Part shown: piece after piece, positions 19,747-23,502 of the stretch
Numbering within the stretch: the stretch's first letter is position 1
How the letters are laid out: each line of letters opens with the position of its first letter
Notes under the pieces: model-generated
Databases searched by the model: none
Told to the model about the DNA's origin: nothing
Seen by the model: only the letters and a program-made list of their open reading frames with translations
Source: Symbiodinium natans
Lineage: Eukaryota > Sar > Dinophyceae > Suessiales > Symbiodiniaceae
DNA: 23,502 nucleotides
Direction: 5' to 3'
Assembly (NCBI GenBank): GCA_905221605.1
Contig: CAJNDS010001316.1
Coordinates: 1-23,502 of the forward strand
Position numbers and translations under genes: made by a program

Positions 19747-19912
19747 CTCATCGTCCAGTTCACCGCGCGTCTGGCCCGTCCCCTCCGGTGCCGGAAGCTC
19801 AAAAAAAAAGACTTTTGGAATGTCCGGCCAAACGGCAACACCAGAAGACCCTGCGTGAGACCATTGCAGGGTGCTGGAAGCTTTCAACATTTTATGAAAG
19901 TTGTCTTCAGTC
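19747..19912 (-). CDS. Possible further upstream exon of the J-domain gene
   Basis: One minus frame reads TEDNFHKMLKASSTLQWSHA, then PDIPKVFFFELPAPEGTG and an acidic end (GELDDE) right at the AG|G that begins the 19746 exon. It contains nine consecutive T on minus (A run at 19801-19809), a place prone to base-count error. The frame does not match the next exon directly, so either an intron boundary lies inside it or the run length is wrong. Confidence 0.28.
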
Positions 19913-20555
19913 CTCTTCGTTCACCTGCAAGTGCGAGCTGATCGTAGCAGTCCGCTTGAAAGATGGGCTTCCTACGCAGCGACCCGTCTTAAGGGACAAC
20001 CGTTTCGAGAACGGTACTTCATCTCTCCCGCCTGTCTTTTTCATGCCTGTACCCTCCTCACGTCTGCCTTCTCCCAGTCTTTCCTCAATCATCGGCCCAG
20101 TTAATGTTAGATCCAGTTTAGTTTAGTGTCAGGGCCAGGCACATATGCCCCGGCCAGTATGGATTGCAGAAGGTTTTTTTTGGATTTGCTTCCAAAAACA
20201 GCCAGACCATTCTATTCCTTCTTGCAATTTTCCCGTTCATTCAGTCACTCCCAAAGCCTGCACTGGATCCCAATGGCCCAAGCGGACGCGGAGAAGTGCT
20301 GTCGACAATTATAGCTGGTATATGTCGGTATGCTACGGTATGCATGCGTGGAATGTGGGAAAGCTTCCTGCAAAATGCAATACGCCTGGCCTCTTGGATC
20401 TGTCTGCCAGCGTCTTCCTTGTTTAACAGCTCATGACATCTGCCTTCAGAATCGGTGCTTCCCAGCTACTGCGCCTGGCTCCTGGCAGCGTGCTGCAAGT
20501 CGGAGACCTTCTACGCCAACCCCTCCCCTCTCTCTCTCCTCTTCCCCTCTCTCCC
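19913..20555. other. No gene recognised
   Basis: Open frames on both strands show no motif. Pyrimidine-rich blocks (20515-20555) lead into the octamer satellite. Confidence 0.5.
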
Positions 20556-20801
20556 AGACGGAGAAACGGGGAGACGGGGAGACAGGGAGACGGGCGGTGA
20601 GACGGGGAGACGGGGAGACGGGGAGACGGGGAGACGTTGAGGGGAGATGGGGAGACGGGGAGACGGGGAGGGAGACGGGGAGACGGGGAGACGGGGAGAT
20701 GGGGAGACGGGGAGACGGGGAGACGGGGAGACGGGGAGACGGGGAGACGGGGAGATGGAGAGACGGGGAGACGGGGAGACGGGGAAACGGGGAGACGGAG
20801 A
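20556..20801. repeat. (GGGGAGAC)n octamer satellite
   Basis: About thirty copies of CGGGGAGA with scattered single-base variants (ATGGGGAG, CGGGGAAA) and a few length changes (GGGGAGGGAGAC near 20665-20680). It translates as Gly-Asp-Gly-Glu-Thr-Gly-Arg-Arg or Pro-Val-Ser-Pro-Ser-Pro-Arg-Leu repeats in every frame; these are not proteins. Confidence 0.97.
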
Positions 20802-20858
20802 ATTGCATCCTCGGCGTGGCCTGGTATGCTTCAGTTGCAAGTTGCAGCTTTCATCCTA

Positions 20859-20938
20859 AGGGAGAGGGAGAGGGAGAGAGGGAGAGGGAGAGGGAGGGGG
20901 GAGGGAGAGACAGAGGGAGAGGGAGAGGGAGAGATGGG
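20859..20938. repeat. (GGGAGA)n hexamer tract
   Basis: GGGAGA hexamers with a few GGGGGG and GACAGA interruptions, lying between the two opposed octamer arrays. Confidence 0.92.
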
Positions 20939-20944
20939 GACCTC

Positions 20945-21011
20945 TCTCCGTCTCCCCGTCTCCCCGTCTCCCCGTCTCCCCGTCTCCCCGTCTCCCCGTC
21001 TCCCCGTCTCC
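20945..21011. repeat. (CCGTCTCC)n, inverted copy of the 20556-20801 octamer
   Basis: Eight almost perfect CCGTCTCC octamers, the reverse complement of the upstream array. Together they form a large inverted repeat with a loop of roughly 140 bases. Confidence 0.96.
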
Positions 21012-21162
21012 GGCGCCGTCTGTCGCCGGACATGTTGACCTTTTCACGGCGTGCTAGAGGCGAGTCTGCATCGCCAGCGTACCTTTGCAGGGCAAAGCTA
21101 GGGGGCATAAATGAAAAATAGAAGAACGTTTGTGGGACGCACAGATTCTCAAGGTTTAACAA

Positions 21163-21658
21163 ATGAAGTCCAAGCTCGGCAAGCTGCTGAGATCGTCAGC
21201 TCTTCAATCTCTTCAGCCATGGCTGAGCCTCAAAGCCGTCGACCTAGATAAGGCACTCACAGACTCCGGACTTTTTGTCCCTTCTGTAGTTGCCGCTGCT
21301 ATCGGGAACGTTATGGTCGACGTTGATTTCACGGCCTTATGCACGAGCTCGGCGGTATTCGATGAATGGTCCGATCCGGCTGTCGCACTTGCCGCCTTCG
21401 GCATCTCAGGCAGAGCGGGCGCCGTCTTTCAAGAGGCCATGACCTTGGCCTCCGATCAAACTGGACCGAGCTGTGGACTTGGGGTTGGCTGCCGGCTTCA
21501 TCTTGAGCCGCTCTCGAGTGGCAATTTCGCCCTCAAGAGCTCTTCTGGCGCTGGGACAGCAGTCACAATGGATAGTGCTACGCTATGGTGAAGGCTCGCC
21601 CCCGACAAAATGGAGGCAATACCTGGGAGGCCCAAAGATATCAGCCCCCGTACCCTAG
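21163..21658 (+). pseudogene. Plus-strand ORF with probable frame change, unknown
   Basis: ATG at 21163 begins MKSKLGKLLRSSALQSL, then LKAVDLDKALTDSGLFVPSV and AAAIGNVMVDVDFTALCTSS, FDEWSDPAVALAAFGISGRA. Composition is protein-like up to about 21460. After that the +1 frame looks better (DRAVDLGLAAGFILSRSRVA, ALLALGQQSQWIVLRYGEGS) to a stop at 21656-21658. One base change near 21455-21475 would join them. The minus strand is also open (Ser/Thr/Ala-rich and RRALEGEIATRERLKMK), so strand choice is not certain. No family recognised. Confidence 0.35.
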
Positions 21659-22140
21659 CCCGAAACCATGCAGGCCGTGGACGTAGTTACTCCAGGCAGA
21701 CGGAATGTGGTTGACGCCAACCTTGTAGCTTGACTTGGTTTCATTGTCTGTGAGAATATGAACCCGCGCTTGTTCAGCTGCATGCCTTGAGCTGAGGCAA
21801 CAAAATTGGGACAACCTCCGCTTTCAAAGCAAAGAAAGATGGGCGGACGGCGTGCCCGGCATGTTGAGATAGACGCAGCCCTTGTTCAAGCCTCGATCCG
21901 TATCATGACGCGGTACCTTTTCTCACGATGAAAGGAACTCCAGACCTTCCCACGCATCCGAACCGCTGGAAGTCTCTCGAGCTCCTAGCTGTACAAAATT
22001 ACTCACAAAACAAACCACTGCGGCAGCAGGCCGCATTCCCGAGCACGTAAGTCCCAAGGCAGTCAAGTGGTGAGAGCTAACTCAACCCGCAAGCGAAAGA
22101 ACCGAGCAGATCACTCAAAGTCCAGCCGCCTGAGCCAAAA
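21659..22140. other. No gene recognised
   Basis: Unique-looking sequence; no long frame and no repeat seen. Confidence 0.5.
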
Positions 22141-22628
22141 GTGTCTCTCTGTCTCTCTCTGTCTCTCTCTGTGTCTCTCTGTGGCCTCTCGTGTCCTCCT
22201 CTGTCTCTCTCTGTGTGTCTCTGTTGTCTCTCTGTGTCCTCTGTGTCCTCTCTGTGTCTCTCTTGTCCTCTCTGTGTCTTCTCTGTGTCTCTCTGTGTCT
22301 CTCTTTGTCTCTCTCTGTGTCTCTCTGTTTCTCTCTGTGTCTCTCTCGGGGGGGTGGTGGTTGGGCTCTCTCTGTCTCTCTCTGTCTCTCTCTGTCCTCT
22401 CTCGTCTCTCTCTGTCTCTCTCTGTCCCTCTTCTTCCTTCCTTCCAAGCCGTAAGTCTCTGTTCTCTCTCTGTCCTCCGCTCTTGGGTCTCTCTCTGTCT
22501 CTATCCTGCCTCTCTTGTCTCTCCCTTGTCTCTCTCTGTCTCTCTCTGTCTCTCTCTGTCTCTCTCTGTCTCTCTCTGTCTCTCTCTGTCTCTCTCTGTC
22601 TCTCTCTGTCTCTCTCTGTCTCTCTCTG
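22141..22628. repeat. (GTCTCTCT)n octamer satellite
   Basis: The first part (22141-22520) is a degenerate mix of CTCTCTGT, CTCTGTGT and CCTCTGTGT, interrupted by GGGGGGGTGGTGGTTGGG near 22348-22365. The last part (about 22530-22628) is a clean array of about twelve TCTCTCTG octamers. All long Leu/Ser/Cys or Arg/Glu/Thr frames across it are artefacts. Confidence 0.96.
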
Positions 22629-22807
22629 GGCCGGACCGTTCAAGCCGCACGCATGTCCGCGTCCAAGGCGCACACAGCAAATCACGGTCTTTCCCGCGTC
22701 CAGGCCGCACACACGTCTTGTTTTCATTGGTTTTTACCACGTATTTTCAAGCTTTCGGATTCCGGAAACTTCGAAATGGGTGGCCGCCCAGGGCTTTCAG
22801 AGCGCGT

Positions 22808-22872
22808 GCAGCTTGGAAGTGCCGCGTGCTGCTTGGAAGTGCCGGGAAGTGCCGCGTGCAGCTTGGAAGTGG
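22808..22872. repeat. GCTTGGAAGTGCCGCGTGC short tandem repeat
   Basis: GCTTGGAAGTG occurs three times, twice followed by CCGCGTGC(A/T), with an extra GGGAAGTGCCGCGTGC inserted between copies two and three. The unit is about 20 bases. Confidence 0.8.
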
Positions 22873-22900
22873 CTGGGTTTAGGGTGAATTTCAAGGATCT

Positions 22901-22937
22901 TGGCACCCAAACGAGCCCCACGCTCGTTTGGGTGCCA
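22901..22937. repeat. Perfect 16-bp inverted repeat, 5-nt loop
   Basis: TGGCACCCAAACGAGC (22901-22916) is followed by the loop CCCAC and its exact reverse complement (22922-22937). It lies seven bases from the telomere-like tract. There is no T-tail typical of a bacterial terminator, and this is a eukaryotic setting. Confidence 0.92.
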
Positions 22938-22943
22938 CGAGTC

Positions 22944-23087
22944 GGGTTTAGGGCTTAGGGTTCAGGGTTTAGGGTTTAGGGTTTAGGGGTGTAGGGTTTA
23001 GGGTTTAGGGGTTTAGGGTTGAGGGGGTTTTAGGGTTTAGGGTTTAGGGGTTTTTTTTTAGGGTTTAGGGTTTAGGGTTTAGGGTTC
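22944..23087 (+). repeat. Interstitial TTTAGGG telomere-type tract
   Basis: About 18-20 units of TTTAGGG with variants (TTAGGGC, TTCAGGG, TGTAGGG, TTGAGGG, extra G, and one run of nine T at 23050-23058). The G-rich strand is plus. Unique sequence follows on the right, so in this window it is internal, not a chromosome end. TTTAGGG is the repeat of plants and of many alveolates, including dinoflagellates. Confidence 0.95.
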
Positions 23088-23279
23088 AGCATCTCAAGTT
23101 CGAGCATTTACTAGGCCAGCAGTGTGTTCAGGCAACGGAAAAAAACCCACCCGCCCAAAGAATCCCATAACATTAAGAAAATAAAGGTTTTCTTCCTACT
23201 CCAAAGAGTTTTACCTACCCAAGTCAGACACGTTTTCAACAACATTAGGAAAAATATCCAACCTCCTTCTTCTCTAGGC

Positions 23280-23440
23280 ACGTGGTCAACAGAATGGATT
23301 TGTTAACCACATGTTTCTGTTTCGAGCGGACAAGAAAACCAAACGTGGTCAACATAATGGATTAGTTCACCACATGTTTCTGTTTCAAGCGGACAAGAAA
23401 ACCAAACGTGGTCAACAGAATGGATCTGTTTATCACATTT
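23280..23440. repeat. 63-bp minisatellite, about 2.5 copies
   Basis: Copies start at 23280, 23343 and 23406 (ACGTGGTCAACA...), period exactly 63. The first two full copies differ by a few bases; the third diverges after about 35 bases. 63 is 21 codons, so any frame is preserved. On minus an ATG near 23450 opens a frame giving two copies of DHVWFSCPLETETCG before a TAA created in the leftmost copy. Confidence 0.93.
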
Positions 23441-23502
23441 GGAAGCCATCTTGAGTTTCTTGAATCGATTGAGGGGCTTCAGGGGCCTCAAAAACAGGCG
23501 CG

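Noticed and set aside
19362-20126. 254-residue plus-strand frame
   Set aside because: Antisense to phase-consistent minus exons; Pro/Ser/Arg-rich composition typical of a shadow frame.
20330-21121. 263-residue Gly/Glu/Arg-repeat frame
   Set aside because: Octamer and hexamer satellites give open frames on both strands; flanks have no domain.
22067-22887. 250-270-residue Leu/Ser/Cys and Arg/Glu/Thr-rich frames
   Set aside because: Produced by the (GTCTCTCT)n octamer; no non-repeat domain.
22901-22937. Rho-independent terminator
   Set aside because: No T-tract after the stem, no bacterial gene upstream, eukaryotic setting.
22944-23087. Chromosome end
   Set aside because: About 400 bases of non-telomeric sequence follow, so the tract is internal unless misassembled.

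Overview
This window looks like nuclear DNA of a microbial eukaryote, most likely a dinoflagellate. Four signs support that. (1) An interstitial tract of plant/alveolate-type telomere repeat TTTAGGG lies at 22944-23087. (2) The best reconstructable introns are short (58-176 nt), often have non-canonical donors (AG|GA, AG|GC as well as AG|GT), and nearly always have a G after the acceptor (AG|G), a pattern known from dinoflagellates. (3) A fragment of an rve-type integrase resembles, as I recall, a family abundant in dinoflagellate genomes. (4) The window is gene-poor and loaded with micro-, mini- and octamer satellites. No bacterial operon, rRNA, tRNA or CRISPR is visible. Species cannot be named from the sequence.

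Layout. 1-198 is a CACACCC satellite. 596-1474 (minus) is a frameshifted protein with an ADP-ribosyltransferase-like HGT motif, abutting a (CT)n tract. 2042-2511 (minus) is a broken frame with a 21-bp duplication. 3499-3922 (plus) is a frame interrupted by one TGA. 3989-4616 (minus) is a convincing multi-exon gene piece. 4617-6083 has no clear gene apart from an 11-bp AT-rich repeat. 6084-6797 (minus) is an integrase fossil. 7093-7459 (minus) is a small two-exon gene model. 7490-11815 is almost pure repeat: CTCA/CT and ATGC microsatellites, a degenerate CTN trinucleotide block, and a succession of degenerate 54-85-bp tandem families. 11926-12960 (minus) is a coiled-coil and Pro/Gln-rich gene broken by one TAA, with a 161-bp octamer hairpin between its exon-like blocks. 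13940-14436 (plus) may be a glycosyltransferase-like fragment. 14779-14940 is a small Pro-rich ORF. 15752-16316 and 16550-16780 (minus) are exon-like blocks of an unrecognised gene. 17167-17362 is a duplicated element. 18201-19746 (minus) is the clearest gene: a multi-exon protein with a C-terminal DnaJ J-domain. 20556-21011 is a second inverted octamer satellite. 21163-21658 (plus) is a frame-shifting ORF. 22141-22628 is a third octamer satellite. 22901-23087 is a perfect hairpin next to the telomere-like tract. 23280-23440 is a 63-bp minisatellite.

No pathway joins these genes. The unifying themes are decay (most coding-looking stretches carry a single stop or single-base frame change, so they are retrocopies, pseudogenes or base-call errors) and repeat turnover (octamer satellites that flip strand, and minisatellite families sharing a CATGG...CGC core). 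Exon and intron limits given here are my own reading from frame, phase and splice motifs; no search or transcript data were available.
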